Shown here: one piece after another, positions 20,080 to 31,010 of the stretch
Numbering within the stretch: the stretch's first letter is position 1
How the letters are laid out: every line of letters starts with the position of its first letter
From: Prionace glauca
Taxonomy: Eukaryota > Chordata > Chondrichthyes > Carcharhiniformes > Carcharhinidae
Direction of reading: 5' to 3'
Length of the DNA: 64,000 nucleotides
NCBI GenBank assembly: GCA_037974335.1
Contig: CM075760.1
Coordinates: forward strand, 51,292,119-51,356,118
Made by a program: the position numbers and the translations under genes
The notes under the pieces: model-generated
Databases searched by the model: none
Told to the model about the DNA's origin: nothing
What the model saw: only the letters and a program-made list of their open reading frames with translations

Positions 20080-22485
20080 ACAGATTCAGTGAGTGTGAGT
20101 GAGAGAATGTGAGTGTGTGAGGGTGAGTGATTAAATGAGTGAGAGTGGATGAGTGATGGTGTATGTGTGACGGAACGTGAGTGGGTGAAGTTCTTTGAGT
20201 GATGATGAGTGATTGATGGTGAATAAGTGTGGGTGAGGGTGAGAGAGCGTGAGTAAATGAGGGTGTGTGAGAGAGGGTAGGTGAGTGGAGGAGGCTGAAT
20301 GTGAGTGAAGGTGGTTGGATGAGTGTAGGTAAGCAAGATTGAAAGTATGAGGGAGAGTGAGTGAAGATGTGTGAAGGTTAGTGGAGGTGGGTGAGTGAAA
20401 GTGAGTGAGATTGAGTGAATGAGGGTGAGGGAGTGAATGTAACTGAGTAAGTGAGGGGTGAGAGTGAGTGAATCAGGGTCTGTTACTGAGGGTGGTGTGT
20501 GAGGGAGAATGTGGATGGGTGGGAGAGTGAGGGTGAGTGAGTGAAGGTGTTTGATGAGGACGAGTGATTGAGGATTTGTGAGTTAGGGTGCGTGATGTTG
20601 AGTGATGATGAGGATGTGAGGGTGTGTGAGTGAATGTAAGTGCGTGAGTCTGAGTGAGTTTGAATGGGTGAGATGGCGCAAGTGAGAGAGACAGAGAGAG
20701 GGTCATTGAGCTTGAGTTTGTGGGGGTGAGTCAGGTTGATTGAGAGTGGGTAGGTGACTGAGGGAGTGCGAGTGAGAGGGAGTGAGACTGGATGAGTGAG
20801 GGGGGATAAGTGTGAGAGAATGGGGTGAGTGAGTGAGGGTGAGTGAGACTGAGTGAGACTGGGTGAGTGAGGGTGGATTAGTGGGATGAGTGAGTGAGAC
20901 TGGGTGAGTGAAGGTGGATTAGTAGGATGAGTGAATGACGGTGAGTATGAATGTTGGTGACTGACTGAGGGTCTAACACAGTGAGTGAGGTTTAGTGAGT
21001 GAGGTTGAGTGAGTGATGGTGTATGAGTGTGGGTGGCTGAGTGACAGTGAGTTAATGAGGGCGCGTGAGGGTGAGTGCGTGTGAGTGAGTGAGTGAATGT
21101 GGGTGCGTGACTGAGGGTGTGAGAGTGAGTGAATCAGTCAGGGTGTGAGAGTGAGTGAGGCAGGGTGTGTGATTGAGGTTGAACGAGTGAGGTTGAATGA
21201 GTGTTTGTGGGTGAGTGAGGATGGATGAGAGTGAGTGAGTGAATATGAGTGAGTGATTGTGAGTGAGTGAGTGTGTGAGGGTGTGAGGATGAGTGAGTCA
21301 GGGCGTGTGTTTGAGTGAACGAGTGAGGTTGAATGAGGGTGGCTTGTGTGAGTGTGAATGGCGATGGATGAGAGTGAGTAAGTGAATATGAGCGAGTGAT
21401 TATGAGTGAGTGAGTGTGTGAGGGTGAGTGACTCAGGGTGAATCAGGATCAGTGAGTTTCTGAGTTTGAGTGCATGAGTTTGAGTGCTTGAGGTTGAGTG
21501 CATGAGGTTGAGTGCATGAGGTTGAGTGCATGAGGATGAGTGCGTGAGGGCGAGTGCATGAGAGCGAGTGTGTGTGAGGGCGAGTGTGTGAGGGGGAGTG
21601 CTTGAGGGCGAGTGCGTGAGGGTGGATGAGTGAGCAAGGGTGAGTGAATGAGGGCGAGTGAGTAAGCGTAAATGAGAATGAGTGACTGTCGGTGTGTGAT
21701 TGTGGTTGAGTGAGTGAGGGTGAGTGAATGAGGGTGAGTGAGTGAGAGTGCGTCAGTGAGGGAAGGTTGGTAACTGAGGGTGAGTGAGTGAAGTTCTTTG
21801 AGTGAAGATGAGAGATTGAGGGTGAGTGAATGAGGTTGAGTGAATCAGAGTGTGTCAGTGAGGGAAGGTGGGTAAGTGAGGGTGAGTGAGTGAAGTTATT
21901 TGAGTGAGGATGAGAGATTGAGGGTGAGTGAGTGAAGTTATTTGAGTGAGGATGAGAGATGGAGGGTGAGTGAGTGAGTGAGGGTGAGGGTGAGAGAATC
22001 AGTGAGCCACCTCCTCCTCTCCCTCTCCATCGATCTTTTCCCGATTCTCTACATATGAGGGTGAGCGAGTGAGAGAGTGTGTGTCAGTGAGGGAAGGTGA
22101 TTAAGTGAGGGTGAGTGAGTGAAGTTCTTTGAGTGAGGATGAGAGATTGAGGGTGAGTGAATGAGGGTGAGTGAGTGAGAGTGTGTCAGTCAGGGAAGGT
22201 GGGTAAGTGAGGGTGAGTGAGTGAAGTTATTTAAGTGAGGAGGAGAGATTGAGGGTGAGTGAGTGAGTGAGGGTGAGGGTGAGAGAGTCAGTGAGCCACC
22301 TCCTCCTCTCCCTCTCCATCGATCTTTTCCCGATTCTCTACATATGAGGGTGAGTGAGTGAGAGAGTGTGTGTCAGTGAGGGAAGGTGATTAAGTGAGGG
22401 TGAGTGAGTGAAGTTATTTGAGTGAGGAGGAGAGATTGAGGGTGAGTGAGTCAGTGTGGGTGAGGGTGAGAGAGTCAGTGAGCCA
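20080..22485. repeat. GTGAGTGA-type tandem array, 2.4 kb
   Basis: Imperfect repeats of GTGAGTGA and GGGTGAGTGAGTGA over 2.4 kb. Between 22010 and 22500 a higher-order unit appears three times, marked by 'CTCTCCATCGATCTTTTCCC' (at about 22025, 22312 and 22496). The G-rich strand is the plus strand, the template for IgM transcription, which is the opposite of the tract next to it. Confidence 0.92.
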
Positions 22486-22779
22486 CCTCTCCCTCTCCAT
22501 CGATCTTTTCCCGATTCTCTCCATTGATCAGCTTTCAGTAACAGGGCTGTGTAAAGTCAGGAATCAGTGTAGATCACCGGGCAGCTGCTTTAATGTCGGG
22601 ACCTTTCTTTCAGAAACACGGATCAGTGAACAAATAGACAGACTGAGGGAGCTGGAAGGGAAGCTTCCAGCAAAACTAGGATCACACAGGAATCAAACAC
22701 CAAGTTTACACCAGTATTGGGGAGCCAGGCGGACTTAGTCTCAGCCAGATCCCTTCTTATTGATTGTGTCTTTGTGTCC

Positions 22780-23025
22780 GGTGTAACACATGGAAATCCC
22801 TACTTCTGACCTCATGTTGGATGAAATGTGTCATTGATGAAGCAATAGAAGATTGTTGGTCCCAGAACAGTCCCCTGCCGAACTCCTGCAGTGATTTCTC
22901 AGCTTAGATGTTTGACCTCCAACAACCATCACCATCTTGCTTTGTGCTAAATATGACTCCAAACAGAGAAGAATTTCCCACTGAAACTTATTCACATGAG
23001 TTTTACTCAGGCTTCCCGATCCCAC
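22780..23025 (-). mobile_element. LINE fragment
   Basis: The stretch around 'GAACTCCTGCAGTGATTTCT' and 'ATGTTTGACCTCCAACAACC' matches, from memory, a reverse-transcriptase-derived repeat common in shark genomes (antisense). Only about 250 bp remain. Confidence 0.5.
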
Positions 23026-23054
23026 CCTCATTCAAATGTTACCGGGGGAGGGGG

Positions 23055-23362
23055 AGGGGGTGGCCGAGGCGGCACAGTGTTTGGCGCTGCTGCCTCACAG
23101 TTCAATTCCCGATATGGGTCATTGTGTATGGAGTTAGTAAGTTCACCCAAGTCTGCTTGGGTTTCCTTCGGATGCTCCTGTTTCCTCCCACAGTCCAAAG
23201 ACGTTTGGGTTCAGGGGACTGGCCGTGCGAATAGGTTCAGGAGGTCTAGTTAGAGTAAACACATGTGGTTATGGGGATAGGGCTTTGGTGGAATTCCTGT
23301 TGATGCAGACTCGATGGGCTGAATGGCCTCCTTCTGTACTGTAGGATCTCGTGATTCTATTC
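23055..23362 (+). mobile_element. HE1-like SINE, plus strand
   Basis: Full order is visible: tRNA-like head ('GGCGGCACAGTGTTTGGCGC', TTCAATTCCCG B box), core (TCCTCCCACAGTCCAAAGAC) and 3' end ('CTGAATGGCCTCCTTCTGTA'). It sits in the J-C intron, antisense to IgM. Confidence 0.85.
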
Positions 23363-23394
23363 TACGATGTAAATGACAGTCTCTCTGACGTATG

Positions 23395-24240
23395 TGAGGT
23401 GGAAAGTGTGTGAGGTGTGTTTGGGTGTGTGTTTGATAGAGAGAGAGGGTGAATGTGTGTGAGAAGGTGCCTGTGTGTGACAGACTGTGTTTGCACATGT
23501 GTGAGACAGTGGGCTGCGTTTGCAAGAAGGGGCAGTGTGCCTACTAGAAAGCAAATATACTGTTCATGAGTGTGTGGAAGTGTGCATGGGATTGTGTGTG
23601 AGTGAGAAAAATGTGTGCAATGTACATGGGTGATAGAGGCAAAGTGTGTGTGTGTGTGTGTGTGTGTGACAGAGAACGTTTGCGTGACACTGTGCTTGTG
23701 GGAGAGACTGTGTCTGTGTGTAAGTTGGAGTGTGTGCATAGGTCTATGTTTGTGAGAGAGTGTGAGCGAGCTCGTGTGAGAGAGAGCAAGAATGTACAGG
23801 TGTGAGATAATCTGTGCAACAGAGATAGAAATATGTGTGTGTGAGAGAGAGAGAGATGCAAGTGCAAGAGGAATTGTGAGAAAGTGTGTGTGAATAAATG
23901 AGAGACAACTTGAGCGTGTGTGATAGAGTGTGGGAGAGAGATTGCGTGTGTGAGAGCATGAGACTATGCTTATGTGTATGTGTGTGTCTGCGTGTAAGAG
24001 AGAATGTTTGTGGAGATGTGTGCGTGTGAGTGTTTTTGTGTATGAGATGTGAGAGACTGATTGAGAGAGTGAGAGTATGTGTGGATTTGTATTTGAGACA
24101 GAGTATGTAGACCGTGAGAGAAAGAGAATGTGTGTGAGATATCGTATGAGAGAGAAAGTAAGTGTGCGTGTGTATGTGTGAGAGAATATGAGCGTCTCTC
24201 TGTGTGTATTTATGTGTGTGAGAGTGTGTGATGTGTGTAA
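23395..24240. repeat. GT/GA simple-repeat tract
   Basis: Mixed GTGTGTGA and GAGAGA repeats over 0.85 kb. Open frames here are shadows. Confidence 0.9.
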
Positions 24241-24244
24241 ATCT

Positions 24245-27200
24245 CTATCTGGCTGATTCAGTCTGGAAAAGCACCCTCACTCCACACATACTCACCCACT
24301 CGCACAGTAAGTGGGAGTGACAAACGAGCACGATACGGACTGTGGGGCACGGGTTGGAAAAACATTTAAATATTTCACAAGTCAGTCACAATTGAATAAT
24401 TTCCTCTTTCCTCAATGAGAGAAACTTGTAAATCCTCACGCAATCTGACACAATCCAGGGCAAACCACCCACAAGATTACCCGGCCCCTCATTCACCCTA
24501 TTCACTCTCTCCATCACTAACAGGCAGTGTCAGCACTGTGTGTATTATATAAAACATGCACTGCAGCAATTCACCAAGGCTCCATAGAATACACTGTCCA
24601 AACCCGCTGCCTTTACATCCTAACAGGACAAGGGCAGCAGCCACATCTGAAACACTATAACCTGTAAGCTTCCCTCCAAAACACACACCATCCTGACCTG
24701 AAACAATATCTCAATTCATTCATAATCGCTGGGTCAAAATCCTGGAACTCCCTGCCTAACAGCAGGGCGGATGCCTGCAGCATATGGACTGCAGTTGTTC
24801 AAGGATGCTTCATATCAATACTTTGTGAAGGAACAATTAGATTAAAAATTCTGGCCGAGCAAATGTCTCTAAAATGCCTTTAGAAGATTAAAAATAATAT
24901 GCAGGTGAATGTGACCCTTCAACTGTCAAACTAAACAGTTCAGGGGCTGCTGTATTACGGAGCACAATATAGTAAATCTCACTTTGTATTTGTTCATCGA
25001 ACATTCCCAAGGCCGGTACATCACTGCTTAAAAATCACCCAATTCTCCCTCTAAAGTCTGATGTTTCTGCTTCTCTGATGGACACAATATGCTTCAGGGA
25101 TTTAATTTCTGAGACACCGAGTCAAACAGTCAAATTTCCCACAGATACAAGTGCATTGAAGAAATAAATCAAATTTCACTTCTTGCAGGACAGGAGAAGG
25201 AATCAAAAGATTTATAACCAGTCAGGGAGATTCCTGGTCCCAACACAGTGACCACACGCCCAGAAAGAGAACAGACACAAACAGTTCAACAGTCGAGTTC
25301 CCAGCAGAAAGATCTGTTCAATCTGTCAATTTCAAACTGTTGGATTCTCATTGATCAATAGTCAAGTTACAACAGAAAATCAATAACCTATTTCAAATTA
25401 AACGGGTATTCATTTCAGAACTCCTCTCGACTTTTAATTATTTCTCTCTGCCTGTATCACTTCGCGAAAATTGTGTAAAAATGTAAGTTCGCTGAAAATG
25501 AGCAAAAATAACAGATTCAGGACAGTTCAATGTCCCTATCAGAGATACAGTGACACAGTAACAGTTCAATGTCCCTAACAGAGATACAGTGACACACTAA
25601 GAATTAAACAAACCGGGAAATATTTACATTGAAAATCGTTACCTGATTGGATCTAATTTCTTAATTAAATGTAATCAACAAAATTATCAAGGCAAAACAA
25701 TTTATCGAGCCGAGCACAGCTGAGTAAAGAAATGTTTTGTTTTTGAATTCATTTTGATACAATTAAATATTCTCTAAGACTGATGATATTTTGCACGCTA
25801 GTGCAATATTCAAGGTCTTTTGTTTTGAATTAATCAGCGTTAATATTACATTTTAAGTTATTGTTAATTGTCAGTTAGTTCTCCTGTCAGCTGATTTGTT
25901 CTCTGTAATAAAATGAGTTTTCAATCATTCAAAACGTGCTTCTGCCCCCAACATTGTTAAATAATTAGGTTACAATTAAATCTCAATGTTAAACTATAAT
26001 TTCAAATTACTGAATGGAAACATTCAAACATCTGTCATTCATTTACTTAAATCTAATCACATTGTAATATTTTACTTTTTCACTTTTACTACAAATATCT
26101 TATTACAACGAACAAACGTGTTAAAAATGCAGATTTCTGAGTTTGTCCAGACTGTAACGGCCTGGCCGTTTGAAATCAATAATACTGCTTCCGAGATTTA
26201 ATAATTTAGACCACGCATATAACTTCATTACTGAACACATTGTTTAATTAAAGAAGACCTGAATTAAACAGTGCAAACACAGAGACGATAATTGATTCAA
26301 ATCCTCTGTAACGCTAAAAACACGATGCAGAATATAAGTCTCAACCTTTTCTTCATTATAATATTTAATAAGAATTAAACATAAGCTTCAGTTAGTATGA
26401 ATTCTTCCATTCTGTCATTTATTCTGTGTTTAACATTAATGGGAGACATGATGTTATTAAGTGCTGAGCTAATATTATTTTTATAGTATTTATAATATCA
26501 TATTATTTTTATATAAAGTAATCTTTTTGAATTTCAAGCATTTAATTGTCAGTCGGTAGCCAGTTTCTGTTGATACTTTACTACAATTCAAACACAATCA
26601 TTTGAACAATTTTACTTGAGTGTCAGCGAATTCCATCTGTCAGAAAACTGTGTTCAGTCTGTCAAATTTTTATAAACTGTTTGATTCTAATTGATCAAAG
26701 GTCAAATTACAACAGTGAAAAAATCAATAAAAATTTTAAATTAACCTGATGTTCATTTTAAAACTCCCTTTGCCTTTTAACTATTTCTCCCTGACTGTCT
26801 CAAATCACAAAAACTGGGCAATTATTTTTCTGAAAATGAGGACTTCGAATATAACAGATTCAGGGCAGTGTAATGTCCCTAACAGAGGTACAGTGAATTG
26901 TAATTCATGTTTTATTTTAATATGTAACCATTAGTTAACATGAATAAAATGTCCTAACATATATTTATTTTATTTTCCGAAACTTTTCTGCTTTTTCCCT
27001 ACAAGAATATTCAAAGGCAATTTTATTTTCATTTAGCCAGAACTGCTCAGTTTCACTGAGCGTAAACAATGCAAAAACAATTGACGAACACTAAACAATT
27101 TCACAAATTTTGAGATACGATAAGTAATTAATTATCTCGGTATCTAACTTAAAAAAATACTTAGAACGGATAATCTGGTTCCAATTGCATAGAAAAAAAA

Positions 27201-29040
27201 TTAATAATCGGATACAAAAAATTCCAAAAAGGAAATTATTCTGCAAAACTCGTATTCCAGTAAATGCGAACTTAATCTGGGATATACCGATTAATGCAAA
27301 GTATCTTGTTCAACTGAGCACGGCTGTGAAAACAGCAGGTTATTATTGAAATAGCTTCTGAATTGTCACAAAATATTTCCAGTCTGGAAAATGTTCTGGT
27401 CATGTTAATTGTGTGAAATACACAACAGAACTATTAAAGGGGATTATTGCTAAATTATTAATATAAAATAATCTGTGGTGAATATGGAGTTAAATTACCG
27501 AATAATAATACTTTGATTTACATTAATTTTATTATTAAACTTGTTCATGGGAAGTTTGTGATTGCAGCAAAGACTAAGTGTCCGAATGAGCGTTGTAAGT
27601 CATGACTCACTTGAATTTGTAAACGTTATTTAAAATTTCTAAAAATGCTGTGATATCTTTTAGGTGTTCTTTCCCCCCAACCTGCTTGTTTTCTCCCTAC
27701 AAGAATTTTCAAACTCAAAGATTGTTTCTGTTCAACCAGAAAAGATCTAAACTCTCAACGGCACCGTTATACACTATTTAAACAACACAGAAATAATGCC
27801 ACAAAGCCAAACCACTGCACAAATTTTAGACATTCACAGTGACTGCACCACAGAATCTCCTCAGCAGAAACACAACAAAACACATCAATGAGGGAATGAA
27901 TCCGCTTCACAGAAAAACAGATCAATTATCCATTCAACAGAATCAAATGTAACATTGCAAAATAAATCTCAATATCGAATCTAGCAAACCAGCTGTTAAT
28001 CAATTATTAAACTAAACAGAAATCTAGAATAATAGCAATAGCATTGAGAGGACGTGGAATTTGTCCAACAAATTAGCGTTGAAACTTTATCACATTTTAT
28101 TCATATTGGGTCATATTTCAAACATATTTAAACATTTGGATGGTAAAAGTTCCAGCCATCAAATGCCACCGAGATTAAACATTGCCGATACCCCAAAATC
28201 TGAATGCAGTGACAAACTATGTTCTGAACGAGCGGCTTAAGCCGTTATGACTAAAGATTTTAAACATACAAATACAATAAAGCCTGCTTTATTTCTCCCA
28301 GCAGTCATGCATCAAGCAGTTGCGACCCGCAGAATGTTCATATTCAATCACAAAACGTGTAACAGCTCAGTGTCACTGAGCTCAAACAATGCAGAAATAC
28401 CAAATTAATTCACAAATTTTACGTATTTAAAGTCACCCAGATACATAATCTCCTCACCAGAAAAAAAACGCATCACTGAGAGACTGAACCCCGCTTCATG
28501 CGGAAGCAGCTCAATTCTACAAACACTCTCAAAAGAATCAAATATAACATTTACAGAAATGTTTAATGTAAATTCCAGCCAATTCGCCCATCACCAAACT
28601 AATTCATGTTTAGAATAAGCAGAAATTATTGCACAGCAGCACCAGCATTGTGAGTGAGTGGAACATTTTCACTGGATAAATATAGAAATTTTAGATTGTT
28701 TTAATTTTTTGGTACAAATTTCAAACACTTGTGCAGTAGATGGTACAAACTGCAGCCACTAGATGTCACCGAGATTAAACGCTGCAGAAACGCTGAATTG
28801 TGTAACAGACATTCGGATTTTAAAGTAACCCAACCACACAATAACCTCAACAGATAAACGCAAAATCCCGACAATTTGGGATTGAATCCCTCAGCAGCAC
28901 CTATTATCCAGAAAGAGCGGAATTCTAAAACCCCTTTGCAGCAGAATCACAGGAAACATTGTAACAATTCTCAACCGAGAATCCACCAAACTCACATTTA
29001 TGTTACCACATGGATTATTAGTATAGATAAAAATATAAAA
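24245..29040. repeat. AT-rich part of J-C intron with internal duplications
   Basis: No coding sign. Two duplications stand out. 25314-25563 matches 26651-26897 as direct copies ('AACAGATTCAGGACAGTTCA' versus 'AACAGATTCAGGGCAGTGTA'). Around 28150-28190 and 28750-28790 a shared block contains CACCGAGATTAAAC, with neighbouring matches reaching back to 27720 and forward to 29045, suggesting two or three worn copies of a 450-600 bp unit. A 46-bp tandem repeat lies at about 25510-25600. A retroposon scrap lies at 24715-24820. Confidence 0.65.
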
Positions 29041-29085
29041 CAAAGACACATGTAAACCAATTCTCAATAAGTGGATGGTTCTTAC

Positions 29086-29133
29086 CTGTCGTCACCGTCA
29101 CCATGGTCCCTTGTCCCCAGTAGTCGAAATAGT
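29086..29133 (-). CDS. IGHJ: JH segment
   Basis: A 48-bp joining segment that reads YFDYWGQGTMVTVTT and ends at the donor ACAG|GTAAGA in phase 1, matching CH1. It contains the J hallmark WGQG, which forms framework 4 and the beta-bulge of the VH domain. It is preceded by a heptamer with a 23-bp spacer and therefore accepts only 12-spacer partners, here the 3' side of D2. Germline, unjoined. Confidence 0.95.
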
Positions 29134-29172
29134 CACAGTGTCACATTCCGTAGGCTGTGTCATACAATAACC
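29134..29172 (-). promoter_or_regulatory. JH RSS, 23-bp spacer
   Basis: Gene sense: nonamer GGTTATTGT (29164-29172), 23-bp spacer, heptamer CACTGTG (29134-29140). Confidence 0.93.
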
Positions 29173-29497
29173 GTCCCTGCACAAAATAGAGACAAATTCA
29201 CCATTATTTTAAATATTCACAAACCCAAGGAAAAGCAAAATCAATTAAAGTTTATTAAATTATGATTGTATTTCTGGATATCATTTGACATTCATAAATG
29301 ACCCTAAAGTTTTATATTTCACAGAGTTTCAGCTGAACATGTTGTTGAAAACACACATCGATAATTGAGTAATTATCAAGATTTTCCATGTTTATTCCTG
29401 CCATGTGGTCAGTGCTGGACATAAATAATACTGTACTGTGATTACAGTTGGGATTTAAAAGTGACACTGATTCAGTTTCAGTCAATCAGTGCTGAGG

Positions 29498-29525
29498 GGT
29501 TTTTGTATTGACAGTAACTGCTGTG
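29498..29525 (-). promoter_or_regulatory. D2 3' RSS, 12-bp spacer
   Basis: Gene sense: heptamer CACAGCA (29519-29525), 12-bp spacer, consensus nonamer ACAAAAACC (29498-29506). It pairs with the 23-spacer JH signal. Confidence 0.9.
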
Positions 29526-29538
29526 CCATCCCAGTTAT
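29526..29538 (-). CDS. IGHD: D2 segment
   Basis: A 13-bp D segment, gene sense ATAACTGGGATGG, between two 12-spacer signals. It can be read in all three frames and contributes to CDR3. The 12/12 arrangement lets it join D1 (22) and JH (23) but not another D2. Confidence 0.92.
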
Positions 29539-29566
29539 CACAGTGAGACACAGCATGACAAATACT
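29539..29566 (-). promoter_or_regulatory. D2 5' RSS, 12-bp spacer
   Basis: Gene sense: nonamer AGTATTTGT (29558-29566), 12-bp spacer, heptamer CACTGTG (29539-29545). Confidence 0.9.
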
Positions 29567-29875
29567 GAGGCGGACTGTTAACTGTAAAATACAGACAGTT
29601 AATTTCACTGCTATTTCAAAAGCCTGTTTCCAGCTCGTTAAGGGTGACTCAGTGAGATATTTCAATTTTTACTGGTCATGATGTTGATAAAGGGGGTTAG
29701 AAACTTTTACATTCTCGGTGCACATTCAGTGTGTAAATCAATAACAATAAAATTGAAGCATTTTACATCTTAAAAAGAAACAATGTTGTTTCTCAGTATT
29801 ATTCTGTTGAACCCTCATTTACTTTGGCATTCGGCAATGGCATTGGTCACAAATTTAAGCAACGTCCTTTTCTGA

Positions 29876-29913
29876 GGTTTTTGTATGAGGATGGCGCTTT
29901 TCTCAGCACTGTG
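29876..29913 (-). promoter_or_regulatory. D1 3' RSS, 22-bp spacer
   Basis: Gene sense: heptamer CACAGTG (29907-29913), 22-bp spacer, consensus nonamer ACAAAAACC (29876-29884). One base shorter than the usual 23. Confidence 0.92.
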
Positions 29914-29928
29914 ACTCCCATAGTATAT
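29914..29928 (-). CDS. IGHD: D1 segment
   Basis: A 15-bp D segment, gene sense ATATACTATGGGAGT. One frame gives Y-Y-G. It has a 12-spacer signal on the VH side and a 22-spacer signal on the D2 side, so it joins VH (23) upstream and D2 (12) downstream. Confidence 0.92.
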
Positions 29929-29956
29929 CACAGTGACACACACCCATACAAAAACT
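29929..29956 (-). promoter_or_regulatory. D1 5' RSS, 12-bp spacer
   Basis: Gene sense: nonamer AGTTTTTGT (29948-29956), 12-bp spacer, heptamer CACTGTG (29929-29935). Confidence 0.93.
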
Positions 29957-30302
29957 GCACTCACTCTGTTCAGTACTGCTGTTCAATATTCACTTTAAAA
30001 GGACCATTAATTTCGCTCTAATGTAAAATGTAGGCAAATGTTTATACAACACAATCTATCAGAAATATTAACAAGAGTAATATATCGTGTGTGGTACTTG
30101 CCGACAGTACAATGAATATAAAGTCAGTGAAAAGCTCACCAGTTATATCGGTGAGTTTGGGAAGTTTTACTGTTAAATACATTCTGTGTTACTTTTTTTT
30201 AACGCGATTATAGTTTGGTTGTGACCAGCCTCGATCATATTGCATTTAAAACAGATACTGACCTTCAGGTTATGATGGAAGTTGCGGAATCCCCTCCCGG
30301 GC

Positions 30303-30341
30303 TGTTCTTGTCCGGGTGCAGCCCTGGATCCTCTCGCTGTG
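30303..30341 (-). promoter_or_regulatory. VH RSS, 23-bp spacer
   Basis: Gene sense: heptamer CACAGCG (30335-30341) directly after the Y-Y-C-A-R-D codons, 23-bp spacer, nonamer ACAAGAACA (30303-30311). It proves that this VH is in germline configuration. Confidence 0.93.
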
Positions 30342-30646
30342 GTCTCTGGCACAGTAATAGATGGCCGTGTCTTCGATCTTCAGGCTCCTCATGTCCAAAG
30401 AGAAGATGTTGTTTGAAGTGTCTTTGGACGCAGTAAATCGACCCTTAATTGATGGGGCGTAGCTGTTGTCAGATGAACTATAGTAGTAAACCAGCCACTC
30501 CAGGCCCTGTCCGGGAACCTGCCGGATCCAACCCATGCCGTTGCTGCCAAGATTGAACCCGCTGGCTTCACAGGTCAGTTTCAGGGAACCTCCGGGACCC
30601 CCGGTCGCTGCCTCTGGCTGGGTCAACACAACATCCGACTGGACAC
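30342..30646 (-). CDS. IGHV: VH segment (V exon)
   Basis: A 305-bp exon after acceptor ATTTTTACAG, entering in phase 1. It encodes the end of the signal peptide (VQS) and the VH domain: [20 protein letters not shown], first core Cys in TCEASGF, core Trp in [18 protein letters not shown]2 around [36 protein letters not shown] and the second core Cys in [11 protein letters not shown]. All invariant residues are present and there is no stop. Phrases such as [15 protein letters not shown] and DMRSL are typical of shark VH. It forms the antigen-binding half of the heavy chain after RAG joining to D1, D2 and JH. Confidence 0.96.
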
Positions 30647-30779
30647 CTGTAAAAATAGATCAAAAACACCAGGGATTAATCTTAGTGAAATGATTGCTGA
30701 GTCTGGAACATTCCAGAGAGACACTAACACTGAGACAGTAACAGTGAGAAACTTGAACAATAATAAAAAAAATACTCAC

Positions 30780-30825
30780 CGGATAAGAAAGTCAGCAACA
30801 AACTGAGAGAAATGGCCGACCTCAT
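30780..30825 (-). CDS. IGHV: VH leader exon
   Basis: ATG at 30825, coding MRSAISLSLLLTFLSG in part: a short hydrophobic signal peptide that ends at donor CCG|GTGAGT in phase 1. The intron to the V exon is 133 bp, normal for VH genes. The peptide directs the heavy chain into the endoplasmic reticulum. Confidence 0.94.
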
Positions 30826-31010
30826 CTTTCTGGTGATTTGGGGGAAATGGTTGTGTCAGGAACTCGGTGAACAAACCAGCTCCCGGACTGTTGGATTCCG
30901 GTCCCAGTGAGCGGTATTTAAATACCCGGCAGAAGGGGGCGGCTTTCCAGGCGCCGCCTGTTGATTCCCTGCTGGAGGCGGCGCCTGGATCCACGTCCCA
31001 CCTTCCACAC
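30826..31010 (-). promoter_or_regulatory. VH promoter region
   Basis: A palindromic TATA-like box TATTTAAATA (30915-30924) lies about 90 bp upstream of the ATG. Upstream of it is a G-rich patch (about 30931-30942) and a perfect 13-bp inverted repeat, CCAGGCGCCGCCT at 30947-30959 and AGGCGGCGCCTGG at 30976-30988. I find no octamer (ATGCAAAT or its complement) in the 300 bp upstream of the ATG, unlike mammalian VH promoters. The palindrome may be a protein site, but that is not shown. Confidence 0.7.

Larger units (their letters stand above)
18300..29085 (-). other. J-C intron of the IgM cluster (10.8 kb)
   Basis: Runs from the CH1 acceptor to the JH donor. In order from CH1: a LINE tail (18380-18535), a short retroposon (18870-18990), a G/A-rich switch-like tract (19290-20040), the GTGAGTGA array (20080-22485), a LINE and a SINE (22780-23360), a GT/GA tract (23395-24240), and a 4.8-kb AT-rich part with internal duplications. 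A B-cell enhancer is expected somewhere here, but I found no clean octamer in it. Confidence 0.85.

Noticed and set aside
19337-20102. Open frames of 100-235 codons rich in Leu/Ser/Pro
   Set aside because: They run through the pyrimidine-rich repeat tract in the J-C intron; composition alone explains them.
30270-30341. A germline-joined VDJ exon, because the V frame stays open past the Y-Y-C-A-R codons
   Set aside because: The extra codons are simply the RSS (CACAGCG, 23 bp, ACAAGAACA) and its flank, and separate D1, D2 and JH segments are present.
10779-30825. IgW or IgNAR instead of IgM
   Set aside because: Four constant domains, the mu tailpiece ending NSCQ, the V-K-I-K cytoplasmic end and shark mu CH1 and CH3 signatures fit IgM. 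IgW long form has six constant domains, and IgNAR has a distinct V domain that does not pair with light chain.
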